Both the position numbers and the translations under genes were made by a program. The notes beneath the pieces are model-generated. The model saw nothing but the letters and a program-made list of their open reading frames with translations. It ran no database searches and was not told where the DNA came from. Below, piece after piece: positions 14,529 through 24,249 of a stretch of DNA of 64,000 bases (position 1 is the stretch's first letter; each line of letters opens with the position of its first letter). The stretch lies in contig JAVHZZ010000017.1 in assembly GCA_036250195.1 (NCBI GenBank), forward strand, positions 3,004,001 through 3,068,000. Direction: 5' to 3'. The stretch is from Mixophyes australis (lineage: Eukaryota; Chordata; Amphibia; Anura; Limnodynastidae).

Positions 14529-16429
14529 GTGTGTGGTTTAGGGGTACGCTCTCTTGTGCTGCATATAATGGAGTACAAAAATTTGGAGGATAAAGTAGGG
14601 AAAGATCAAGACCCACTTCCTCCTAATGCTGAAGCTGCTGCCACTAGTCATGACATAGACGATGAAATGCCATCAACGTCGTCTGCCAAGGGCGATGCCC
14701 AATCTCCTAGTAGAATGTAAAATCCAAAAAGCAAAAGTTCACTACAATTAGTAAAAAAAGAAAATTCAAATCATCAGAGGAGAAACGTAAACTTGCCAAA
14801 ATGCCATTTACGACACGGAGTGGCAAGGAACGGCTAAGGCCCTGGCCCGTGTTCATGACTAGTGGTTCAGCTTCACCCAAGGATCTAAGCCCTCCTCCTC
14901 CCCACCCCTCTAAAAAATTAGCAGCATCATCAGTAGCAGCATCTCCACAACGGCTGCTCGTGCCAAGGCAGGCAACGTTGTGTATCACAGGTTTTAGTAA
15001 GAGGCACAACGCTCACAACCTCTTAGAAAAACTGAGGGAAATAATCTCGGAGTGGCTTACCCCACTTAGACTCTCGAGGGGATTTGTGGTGTCAGACAAC
15101 GCCAGTAACATTGTGCGGGTATTACATATGGGCAATTTCCAGCATGTCCCATGTTTTGCCCACACCGTTAATTTGGTGGTGCAGCATTACCTCAAGAGTG
15201 ACAGGGGTGTGCAGGAGATGCTTGCGGTGGCCCGCAAAATTGCTGGACACTTTCGGCATTCTGCCAGTGCCTACCGCAGACTCGAGCAACATCCAAAAAG
15301 CATGAACCTGCCCTGCCATCACCTCAAACAAGAGGTTGTGACGCGCTGGAACTCCACCCTCTATATGCTGCAGAGGATGGAGGAGCAGCAAAAGGCCATT
15401 CAGGCCTACACCGCCACCTACGACATAGGCAAAGGAGTGGGGATGCGCCTGAGTCAAGCGCAGTGGAGACTGATTTCCGTGTTGTGCAAGGTTCTCCAGC
15501 CGTTTGAACTTGCCACACGAGAAGTCAGTTCTGACACTGCCAGCTTGAGTCAGGTCATTCCCCTGATCAGGCTGTTGCAGAAGCAGCTGGAGAAAGTGAG
15601 GGAGGAGCTGGTAAACCATTGCGATTCCACCAAGCATGTAGCTCTTGCGGATGAAGCCCTTCGTACGCTTTGCCAGGATCCGCGGGTGGTCACTATTTTA
15701 AAGGCAGAGGAATACATTCTGGCCACCGTTCTCGCTCCTCGGTTTAAAGCGTATGTTTTGTCTCTGTTTCCGGCAGACACAAGTCTGCAGCGGTGCAAAG
15801 ACCTGCTGGTCAGGAGATTGTCCTCTGAAGAGGACCGTGACATGCCAACAGCTCCACCTTCATATTCTTCCACATCTGTGGCTGCGAGGAAAAAGCTCAG
15901 TTTTCCTAAAAGAGCCGCTGGCGGGGATGCTGATAACATCTGGGCCGGGCTGAAGGACCTGCCAACCATTGCAGACATGTCTACTGTTGCTGCATTGGAT
16001 GCTGTCACAATAGAAAAAATGGTGGAGGATTATTTTGCTGACACCATCCAAATAGACATGTCAGACAGTCCATATTGTTACTGGAAGGAAAAAAAGGCAG
16101 TTTGGAAGCCCCTGTACAAACTGCCTCTATTTTACCTGAGTTGACCCCCCTCCAGTCTGTACTCGGAAAGAGTTTTTAGTGCAGCGCGGAACCTGGTCAG
16201 TGAGCGGCGAAGGAGGTTGCTTCCTCAGAACGTTGAAAAAATGATGTTCATAAAAATGAATTATCAATTCCTCAATCAAGTACAGCAGTGCCCTCCAGAT
16301 AGTACAGAGGGACCTGTGGTTGTGGAGTCCAGCGGAGACGAATTGATAATGTGTGAGGAGGAGGAAGTACACACTGTAGGGGGAGAGGAATCAGAGGTTG
16401 AGGATGAGGACGACATCTTGCCTCAGTAG
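14529..16429 (+). pseudogene. hAT transposase remnant, internally deleted, one frameshift and one nonsense codon
   Basis: hAT transposases cut and paste DNA using an RNase H-like core and a C-terminal dimerisation region. An acidic N-terminal stretch (PPNAEAAATSHDIDDEMPST) runs from 14529 and loses frame near 14711-14720. The next frame reads KRKLAKMPFTTRSGKERLRP and stays open to a TGA at 16142-16144. Recognisable motifs are VSDNASNIV (second catalytic Asp region), CFAHTVNLVV (the CxxH motif) and TRWNSTLYML (RW motif). After the TGA the same frame continues with YSERVFSAARNLVSERRR, the C-terminal hAT block, and an acidic tail to TAG at 16429. No BED finger or first catalytic Asp is found: sequence jumps from the Pro/Ser-rich N-terminus to ITGFSKRHNAHNLLEKL around 14975-15000, implying an internal deletion. 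It cannot encode an active enzyme. Antisense ORFs here are shadows. Confidence 0.9.
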
Positions 16430-16470
16430 AGCCTGTTTATTTTGTACAGGGAGAGATGAATAGCTTTTTT

Positions 16471-16797
16471 GTTGTGGGGGCCAAAACAAACCAATCATTT
16501 CAGGCACAGTTGTTTGGTAGGCCCTGTCGCTGAAATGATTGGTTTGTTAAAGTGTGCATGTCCTATACAAACAACATAAGGGTGGGTGGGAGGGCCCAAG
16601 GACAATTCCATCTTGCAACTCTTTTTTTTCTTTGCCAGCTCTTTTTGTGGGGGTCCAAACAAACCAATCATTTCAGGCACAGTTGTTTGGTAGGCCCTGT
16701 CGCTGAAATGATTGGTTTGTTAAAGTGTGCATGTCCTATTTCAACAACATAAGGGTGGGTGGGAGGGCCCAAGGACAATTCCATCTTGCAACTCTTT
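16471..16797. repeat. 173-bp direct duplication, each copy with a 19-bp hairpin
   Basis: Two near-identical copies lie 173 bp apart just after the transposase stop. Each contains the perfect inverted repeat aacaaaccaatcatttcag / its reverse complement, at 16485-16503 with 16530-16548 and at 16658-16676 with 16703-16721, around a 26-nt loop. The downstream block (AAGTGTGCATGTCCTAT...CAACTCTTTT) is also shared. This lies in the 3' non-coding part of the hAT element. Confidence 0.93.
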
Positions 16798-16913
16798 TAT
16801 TGCCATTATGTGACCATTTAACAGTCGTTTGCCATGAGCACAAAGTAAAACAAAATTAAAACAAATTCAACAAATTAAACCAAAAGTAAAATGCCCTGTC
16901 ATAATCAAAAACA

Positions 16914-17475
16914 AGAGGTATTGACGTGCTTGAACTACTGTAGTGTTTATAAGTTAGAAACACTACACTTGAAAGCTTGAGCCTTTGATAGAAAAAGTCA
17001 CTCTTCATTGCACGAATATTTGCAACAGCGACAATTTTGGGGTTAACAAAGTCAACAAATAACACTTCGACCCTGTCTGTCTTTCACATACTTGATGGGA
17101 TCTCAATGATGAATGCTCTGTACCATGGTCGTCTAAATCAAGAGTTATTGACGTGCTATAACTACTGTAGTTTTTATAAATTATAAACACTACACTTGAA
17201 AGTTGGAGCAGGTATTGTGGCCCCGGTACCGGGGCCACTCCACTATGCAGTCCAGATAGAGGCGTATCAGATATTAAACAACGTTGACTGTTGCTGCCAA
17301 ATCATAAATTAATGAAAATGACCTGTCATCGTCAAAAACAAGAGGTATTGACACGCTCGAACTACACCCTGTATATGCTGCAGAGGATGTAGGAGCAGGC
17401 AATTTGAAGGTGGAGGTATTGTGGCCCCGGTACCAAATTGTGTACCGGGACTACTGCACTATGCAGTCCAGAAAG
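16914..17475. repeat. Degenerate internal duplications in hAT 3' region
   Basis: Three copies of a segment starting (T)ATTGACGTGCT..AACTAC lie near 16915, 17145 and 17342. The third keeps CTGTATATGCTGCAGAGGATG, which matches the TRWNSTLYMLQRM coding stretch at about 15331-15390, so transposase coding sequence has been copied into the non-coding tail. Two of the copies carry a TAGTGTTTATAA...AAACACTA hairpin. A GTGGCCCCGGTACC...CTATGCAGTCCAGA block occurs at 17217 and 17420. In the first copy it forms the 18-bp palindrome ggccccggtaccggggcc (17219-17236); the second is interrupted by about 12 bp. Confidence 0.75.
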
Positions 17476-17639
17476 CTACCTCGGTGAAACGTTTTGGACT
17501 AAAAACAATATTGTGAGGTGTGAGGTGTTCAGAATAGACTGGGAATTAGTGGAAATGATTGTTATTGAATGTTATTGAGGTTAATAATAGCGTAGGAGTG
17601 AAAATAAACCAAAACACTTGTTTTTAACACTTTTTTTTC

Positions 17640-17786
17640 AAAAAAAATCTGAATCCAAAACCTTAAATCCGAACCAAAACCTTTCGTCAAGTGTTTTGCG
17701 AAACAAATCCGAACCCAAAACCTCAAGCAAATCTGAATCCAAAACACAAAACACGAGACACCAAAAGTGGCCAGTGCACATCCCTA
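17640..17786 (+). repeat. hAT right terminal/subterminal region
   Basis: Repeated short motifs (AATCCGAACC, CCAAAACC, AAAACACAAAACAC) lead to ACCAAAAGTGGCCAGTGCAC and then ATCCCTA at 17786. Clustered subterminal repeats next to a TIR are typical transposase-binding regions of hAT elements. The exact last base is inferred from the TIR consensus remembered for this family. Confidence 0.7.
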
Positions 17787-17949
17787 CTTCAAAATCATTA
17801 ACTCCAGTCTCATCATGAAAACCCCTTCATCATTAACCCCTCTATAACCATTAACTCCCTCATCCTGTTTAATTATTAATCCCCACATCATCAGTTAATT
17901 TCATTCATATTTAGTTACCCCCTCACTACCTCCCTCAGTCTCATCAAAA

Positions 17950-18240
17950 GACTGTAATGTGTGCCTAGAGTGTCTGTCCCTGTATGTTTGCGCCCGGAGT
18001 GTCTGTCCCTGTATGTTTGCGCCCGGAGTGTCTGTCCCTGTATGTTTGCGCCCGGAGTGTCTGTCCCTGTATGTTTGCGCTCGGAGTGTCTGTCCCTGTG
18101 TGTATGTATCCCATTGTCTGTACCAGTGTATGTGTGCCCTCATTGTCTGTCCCTGTATATGTATGCCCGGTGTGTCTGTCCCTGTATGTGTGTGCCCGGT
18201 GTGTCTGTCCCTGTATGTGTGCACAGTGTCTAGCCGTATT
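17950..18240. repeat. 29-bp minisatellite
   Basis: Repeats of GTCTGTCCCTGTATGTTTGC plus GCCCGGAGT, with starts at 17972, 18001 and 18030 (29 bp apart). The first four or five are nearly identical; copies to about 18240 are degenerate. As 29 is not a multiple of three, all frames are open on both strands, so the Cys-rich ORFs here are artefacts. Confidence 0.93.
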
Positions 18241-18924
18241 TGTGTGCCCAGTGTGTGTTGATCTAGTGTGTGTACCTGTAGTTTCTGATAAATTTCTTGC
18301 CATAGGATGTCCAGGAAGATCACAGCGTGGCCTCAGTGCATATGAAGTGGTCCCACCGCAGTATGTGTGGGGGAGGGGGAGGCCATAATAGAGGACGTAG
18401 GATGGTGTGCATTGTAGCAATAGGCTGCACAGCCCTTACTTTGAAAATGAGGCAACGGGGAGGGATTAAGGCAGAGCTTTATTAAAGAATAATGCCGGAG
18501 GCCACGGACTGGCCCAAAGAGTTACCAAATATAAATAAACAATTGTTATCTTATTTAAATCTGCTGCACTTACCTCACCTACTAGCTTCCATAAGTCGGC
18601 CATTCTTAGTCGCCTGTCTATTACTAACCCCCACTTTAAACTCATTTTGCTGGTTGCACTAATTTGTTCAAAGCAGAAGATGGATCCGTGGGGGCCGGCT
18701 GTAGATAGAGGACTCTGATAGGTGGGCTCACTGTCTGAAGCTGCAGGAGAGGTAAATGCTATATGCAGTCCACTTTCCTGTATATAGGAAACGGTTACAT
18801 ATAGGGCGTGGGTCATATTTATAAAATAGAACATTATTGGTTGTTTTGCACAATTAACCAATAATAAAATTCCAAATAGGTGGATCATTTCACTTAACTT
18901 ATTTTGATGTCTCTCAATACGCAG
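18241..18924. other. Non-coding stretch upstream of zinc-finger locus 1
   Basis: No credible gene. A minus-strand open frame (18466-18888) has no recognisable domain. The part from about 18726 to 18870 shares a loose pattern (GAGAGGTAAATGCTATAT...TATATAGGAAACGGTTACA) with 41215-41330, suggesting a shared dispersed repeat rather than a gene. Confidence 0.5.
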
Positions 18925-19089
18925 GATTACACAGTGACACCCAAGAGCCGCCCCTGTGTTTCTGGAGTAATGAGCACAACCCAGATCCCCATCACGGTGC
19001 CTGAACCTCAGTCACTGATACGTGAAGAAATCAATGGCCAGAAGATCCTGGAATTGACCAAACAAATCATTCAGCTGGTGACTGGAGAG
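18925..19089 (+). CDS. Zinc-finger locus 1: leader exon
   Basis: A 165-nt exon (55 codons, phase 0 at both ends), with acceptor AATACGCAG before 18925 and donor GAG|GTGACT after 19089. It encodes DYTVTPKSRPCVSG...TTQIPITVPEPQSLI...ILELTKQIIQLVTGE. This is the leader exon pattern I know from frog KRAB-like C2H2 proteins (HSLIHE...KILELTNKIIQLLTGE). It is paralogous to 40229-40405 on the minus strand. The exon itself is intact, but the next exon is broken, so the gene is probably not functional as a whole. Confidence 0.82.
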
Positions 19090-19168
19090 GTGACTGCTGG
19101 GAATGGGACATAATACAGTAACATTAGGGGATGTGTCTGGATGATGACTGTGTCATTGTGTATGTCAG

Positions 19169-19225
19169 GTTCCTATAAAGTGTCGGAATGAGTTGGAGAA
19201 TTTAGAAGGGCCCAAGGATCTGTAC
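19169..19225 (+). pseudogene. Zinc-finger locus 1: truncated KRAB-like exon
   Basis: Acceptor TATGTCAG precedes GTTCCTATAAAGTGTCGG (VPIKCR), the standard start of the KRAB-like exon; the paralogue at 40149 begins VPIKCWDVTVYLSMQEW. Here the text continues RNELENLEGPKDLY, so about nine codons covering the DVTVY.SM core are missing in frame. Directly after DLY, where KDVMMEN is expected, the sequence turns into the 52-bp minisatellite. The exon has lost its donor and about half its length, so the KRAB-like module is destroyed. Confidence 0.8.
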
Positions 19226-22200
19226 ATATCATTGTGTGCTCCCAGCCCAGTGATCCGACCAGTCTCCTCCTCACATCATATCATTGTGTGCTCCCAGCCC
19301 AGTGATCCGACCAGTCTCCTCCTCACATCATATCATTGTGTGCTCCCAGCCCACATATCTGACCAGTCTCCTCCTCACATCATATCATTGTGTGCTCCCA
19401 GCCCAGTGATCCGACCAGTCTCCTCCTCACATCATATCATTGTGTGCTACCAGCCCAGAGATCTGACCAGTCTCCTCCTCACATCAAATCATTGTGTGCT
19501 CCCAGACCACATATCTGACCAGTCTCCTCCTCACATCATATCATTGTGTGCTCCTAGCCCAGAGATCTGACCATTCTCCTCCTCACATCATATCATTGTG
19601 TGCTGCCAGCCCACAGATCTGACCAGTCTCTTCCTCACATCATATCATTGTGTGCTACCAGCCCACAGATCTGACCAGTCTCCTCCTCACATCGTATCAT
19701 TGTGTGCTACCAGCCCAGAGATCTAAACAGTCTCCCCCTCACATCATATCATTGTGTGCTCCCAGCCCACAGATCTGACCCTTCTCCTCCTCACATCATA
19801 TCATTGTGTGCTCCTAGCCCAGAGATCAGACCAGTCTCCTCCTCACATCATATCATTGTGTGCTCCCAGCCCAGAGATCTAACCAGTCTCCTCCTCACAT
19901 CATATCATTGTGTGCTACCAGCCCACAGATCTGACCAGTCTCCTCCTCACATCATATCATTGTGTGCTACCAGCCCACAGATCTGACCAGTCTGCTCCTC
20001 ACATCATATCATTGTCTGCTCCCAGCCCACATATCTGACCAGTCTCCTCCTCACATCATATCATTGTGTGCTCCTAGCCCAGAGATCTGACCATTCTCCT
20101 CCTCACATCATATCATTGTGTGCTGCCAGCCCACAGATCTGACCAGTCTCTTCCTCACATCATATCATTGTGTGCTTCTAGCCCACAGATCTGACCAGTC
20201 TCCTCCTCACATCATATCTTTGTGTGCTCCCAGCCCACAGATCTGACCAGTCTCCTCCTCACATCATATCATTGTGTGCTACCAGCCCAGAGATCTAAAC
20301 AGTCTCCCCCTCACATCATATCATTGTGTGCTACCAGCCCAGAGATCTATCTAGTCTCCTCCTCACATCATATCATTGTGTGCTCCCAGCCCACAGATCT
20401 GACCCTTCTCCTCCTCACATCATATCATTGTGTGCTCCTAGTCCAGAGATCAGACCAGTCTCCTCCTCACATCATATCATTGTGTGCTCTCAGCCCAGAG
20501 ATCTAACCAGTCTCCTCCTCACATCATATCATTGTGTGCTACCAGCCCACAGATCTGACCAGTCTCCTCCTCACATCATATCATTGTGTGCTACCAGCCC
20601 ACAGATCTGACCAGTCTCCTCCTCACATCATATCATTGTCTGCTCCCAGCCCATAGATCTGACCAGTCTCCTCCTCACATCATATCATTGTGTGCTACCA
20701 GCCCAGAGATCTCACCAGTCTCCTCCTCACATCATATCATTGTGTGCTCCCAGCCCAGACATCTGACCCTTCTCCTCCTCACATCATATCATTGTGTGCT
20801 CCCAGCCCACAGATCTGACCAGTCTCCTCCTCACATCATATCATTGTGTGCTACCAGCCCACAGATCTGACCAGTCTCCTCCTCACATCATATCATTGTC
20901 TGCTCCCAGCCCACATATCTGACCAGTCTCCTCCTCACATCATATCATTGTGTGCTCCTAGCCCAGAGATCTGACCATTCTCCTCCTCACATCATATCAT
21001 TGTGTGCTGCCAGCCCACAGATCTGACCAGTCTCTTCCTCACATCATATCATTGTGTGCTTCTAGCCCAGAGATCTGACCAGTCTCCTCCTCACATCATA
21101 TCTTTGTGTGCTCCCAGCCCACAGATCTGACCAGTCTCCTCCTCACATCATATCATTGTGTGCTACCAGCCCAGAGATCTAAACAGTCTCCCCCTCACAT
21201 CATATCATTGTGTGCTACCAGCCCAGAGATCTATCTAGTCTCCTCCTCACATCATATCATTGTGTGCTCCCAGCCCACAGATCTGACCCTTCTCCTCCTC
21301 ACATCATATCATTGTGTGCTCCTAGTCCAGAGATCAGACCAGTCTCCTCCTCACATCATATCATTGTGTGCTCTCAGCCCAGAGATCTAACCAGTCTCCT
21401 CCTCACATCATATCATTGTGTGCTACCAGCCCACAGATCTGACCAGTCTCCTCCTCACATCATATCATTGTGTGCTACCAGCCCACAGATCTGACCAGTC
21501 TCCTCCTCACATCATATCATTGTCTGCTCCCAGCCCATAGATCTGACCAGTCTCCTCCTCACATCATATCATTGTGTGCTACCAGCCCAGAGATCTCACC
21601 AGTCTCCTCCTCACATCATATCATTGTGTGCTCCCAGCCCAGACATCTGACCCTTCTCCTCCTCACATCATATCATTGTGTGCTCCCAGCCCACAGATCT
21701 GACCAGTCTCCTCCTCACATCATATCATTGTGTGCTCCCAGCCCACAGATCTGACCAGTCTCCCCCTCACATCAAATCATTGTGTGCTACCAGCCCACAG
21801 ATCAGACCAGTCTCCTCCTCACATCATATCATTGTCTGCTCCCAGCCCACAGATCTCACCAGTCTCTTCCTTACATCATATCATTGTGTGCTACCAGCCC
21901 ACAGATCTGACTAGTCTCCTCACATCATATCATTTTGTTCTCCCAGTCCAGAGATCTGACCAGTCTCCTCCTCACATCATATCATTGTGTGCTCCTAGCC
22001 CAGAGATCTGACCATTCTCCTCCTCACATCATATCATTGTGTGCTGCCAGCCCACAGATCTGACCAGTCTCTTCCTCACATCATATCATTGTGTGCTTCT
22101 AGCCCAGAGACCTGACCAGTCTCCTCCTCACATCATATCATTGTGTGCTACCAGCCCAGAGATCTAACCAGTCTCCCCCTCACATCATATCAGTGTGTGC

Positions 22201-22545
22201 TACCAGCCCAGAGATCTATCTAGTCTCCTCCTCACATCATATCATTGTGTGCTACCAGCCCAGAGATCTAACCAGTCTCCCCCTCACATCATATCATTGT
22301 GTGCTCCCAGCCCACAGATCTGACCAGTCTCCTCCTCACATCATATCATTGTGTGCTACCAGCCCAGTGACTTGACCAGTCTCCTCCTCACATCATATAA
22401 TTGTGTGCTACCAGCCCACAGATCTGACCAGTCTCCTCCTCACATCATATCATTGTGTGCTACCAGCCCACAGATCTGACCAGTCTCCTCACATCATATC
22501 ATTGTGTGCTCCCAGCCCAGAGATCTGACCAGTCTCCTCCTCACA
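19225..22545. repeat. Second 52-bp tandem array with 884-bp higher-order repeat
   Basis: About 64 copies of a 52-bp unit: GACCAGTCTCCTCCTCACAT, then CATATCATTGTGTGCTCCCA, then GCCCAGAGATCT. It starts inside the truncated KRAB-like exon and ends in intron-like DNA at 22545. Variant order repeats at exactly 884 bp (17 units): TGCTGCCAGC occurs at 20121 and 21005, and 94-codon open frames at 20222, 20326 and 20586 recur at 21106, 21210 and 21470. A further partial copy is 520 bp (10 units) earlier, at 19601. Open frames here are repeat translations. Confidence 0.97.
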
Positions 22546-23428
22546 CTGTCTGGTTTATCTCATGGGACATCAGTCTGACTCCATGAAATTACACATGAAT
22601 GTCCTGTACACTTCCTGCTGTGACATTATCCATAACCATCTCCCTGTATTACCACATGTGACATTACCATGAATATTTGATCCGCAGTTGTATATTATCA
22701 CTGTAATACTAATGCAGAATATGAGATTATCTTCCTCCCTCTAAGATCACATACACCCCATCACAAACTTCTCTTCACACAATCTCCCCATTCTCACACA
22801 CCCACCCATCATTGCATAATAGTTTCTCTACAATCTTTGTGCTTGGATGCTCTGTACAGTTGCTCTTTATTTTTCTGATCTGACTCTGTTCCGTGCTTTG
22901 TTCTTATACTTTACTTTGTTCTATTGCCCATCTCTGCCCTACTCCATTGTCTTACTCTATTCTGATACTGTCCTGCTCTGTGCAAGGATGTGAGACCAAG
23001 AGTAGTGTAAACCCATATCCAGGACTCGCTGCTCATTTAACCTATCTGTACTCTACTTTTGAAGCTCCAGTGTTTGCGTGTGATGGCAGAGTCTAGTTAG
23101 ACAATGAGGCTTCCTGGCTAATGAGTCTTCCTGTTGTAGGAGGCTGGCTGGGCTATGGGTATGCTTAGGAGATGTTATTCTCCAATGTCCACATTTTGGC
23201 TGGAATTGTCCAAGTTGGATGTAATTTACGTGTCACTGTGGCTGGGTTTATGCAATGTGCTTGTAATGCAGTTTACTAATAGTGAAGAAGTGTTTGTAGT
23301 TTACAAATTGAAATTAAACAGCTGGACATTTCAACTTACTTATAGTATGAAAATGTTGGGCATTATAATATGTCAATCAATGTGAAATACAAAGTCTTAT
23401 TTTCATACATTTATTTTATTTCCAACAG
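22546..23428 (+). other. Intron-like DNA between array and finger exon
   Basis: AT-rich sequence with no coding signal. The linker exons expected between the KRAB-like and finger exons (DGSSN... and ...TDIK...) are not seen here, although both are present in locus 2. Confidence 0.6.
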
Positions 23429-24093
23429 ATGGATGCAAACACAGGAATTTCTCAGAGGAAAAATCTATTTTTACTACAGATTTTGAAATAGAAGATGATA
23501 ACATCACACATGGTTCCCCAGGAGGAAGCCCCACTACCCTAATTATACATCCAGATAAACCATCGGAACTCTCTAATCATGAGAAATGTTCTCCTGATAA
23601 CATAGATATTGTTACACATAGTACAGCTCATACAGATGATAAAATATTTCTATGTCCTGAGGGTGGGAAATGCTTTGTGTTTAAGTCATCTCTTCATAAA
23701 CATCAGATAAGTCACACAAGCGAGAAACTATTTCCATGTTCTGAATGTGGGAAATGTTTTACATGTAAATCAAATCTTGTTAAACATCAGAGAACTCACA
23801 CAGGTGAGAAACTATTTCCTTGCTCGGAGTGTGAAAAATGGTTTATAAATAAACCAAACCTTATAAGACATCAGAGAACTCACACAGGTGAGAAATCATT
23901 TACATGTTCTGAGTGTGGGAAATGTTTTGCACAGAAATCAAATCTTGTTTTACATCAGAGAACTCACACAGGTGAGAAACCATTTCCATGTTTTGAATGT
24001 GGGAAATGTTTTATACATAAATCATCTCTTGTTAAACATCAGAGAACTCACACAGGTGAGAAAATGTTGGAAATGTTTTACACAGAAATTTAA
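23429..24093 (+). pseudogene. Zinc-finger locus 1: C2H2 finger exon, frameshifted at finger 6
   Basis: Acceptor TTTCCAACAG precedes ATGGATGC; the first codon is split (G|AT), giving [13 protein letters not shown]...FEIEDD, the usual spacer of frog KRAB-like finger exons. Fingers: a degenerate first one (CPEGGKCF, second Cys lost), then [54 protein letters not shown] and [18 protein letters not shown], joined by RTHTGEK linkers. These would bind DNA in the nucleus. After the fifth linker a small deletion removes the start of finger 6 and shifts frame, ending at TAA 24091-24093. The other frame still reads [15 protein letters not shown] to about 24193. With the broken KRAB-like exon and missing linker exons, this is probably a pseudogene. 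Confidence 0.85.
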
Positions 24094-24193
24094 ACTTGTT
24101 GAACATCAAAAATTTCACACAAGACAAAAGCAATTGGAAATGAAACAAGTTTTCCGCAATTCTCCAAATATTGTGAAATCATTTAACTGTTAA
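24066..24193 (+). pseudogene. Out-of-frame remnant of finger 6 and C-terminus of locus 1
   Basis: In the frame shifted from the main finger ORF, the sequence reads [19 protein letters not shown] and continues to SFNC and a stop near 24193. It preserves the second half of a C2H2 finger (F..K.KLVEHQ..H) and a plausible native C-terminus, so the frameshift near 24066 is recent relative to finger decay. Confidence 0.7.
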
Positions 24194-24249
24194 TGTAAAT
24201 TAAACAATTGATCCGTGTGTGTGTGTATATATAATACATATATATAGTC

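Larger units (their letters stand above)
14527..17786 (+). mobile_element. hAT DNA transposon, decayed, left end missing
   Basis: Body of an hAT (Ac-like) element: a transposase remnant, duplicated hairpin segments, degenerate copies of internal sequence, and an AAAACC/CCGAACC-rich right end finishing GTGCACATCCCTA at 17786, which fits an hAT terminal inverted repeat (TAGGGATGTGCAC when reversed). No left terminus is visible because the element abuts the satellite array at 14526, so the target-site duplication cannot be checked. Either the left part was lost, or the satellite is an expansion inside the element and the true left end lies beyond the window. Confidence 0.8.

Noticed and set aside
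14707..16051. Antisense and alternative-frame ORFs over the hAT transposase
   Set aside because: Shadows of the real coding strand, with no domain.
17901..18420. Cys-rich (plus) and Thr/His-rich (minus) repeat proteins
   Set aside because: Products of a 29-bp minisatellite, open in all frames because the unit is not a multiple of three.
18700..18870. Paralogous upstream region shared by the two zinc-finger loci (with 41200-41330)
   Set aside because: The similarity is patchy and in the wrong orientation for a shared gene duplication; more likely a dispersed repeat.
19193..22375. Repeated 94-codon ORFs
   Set aside because: They translate the second 52-bp array. Identical lengths reflect the repeat, not protein constraint.
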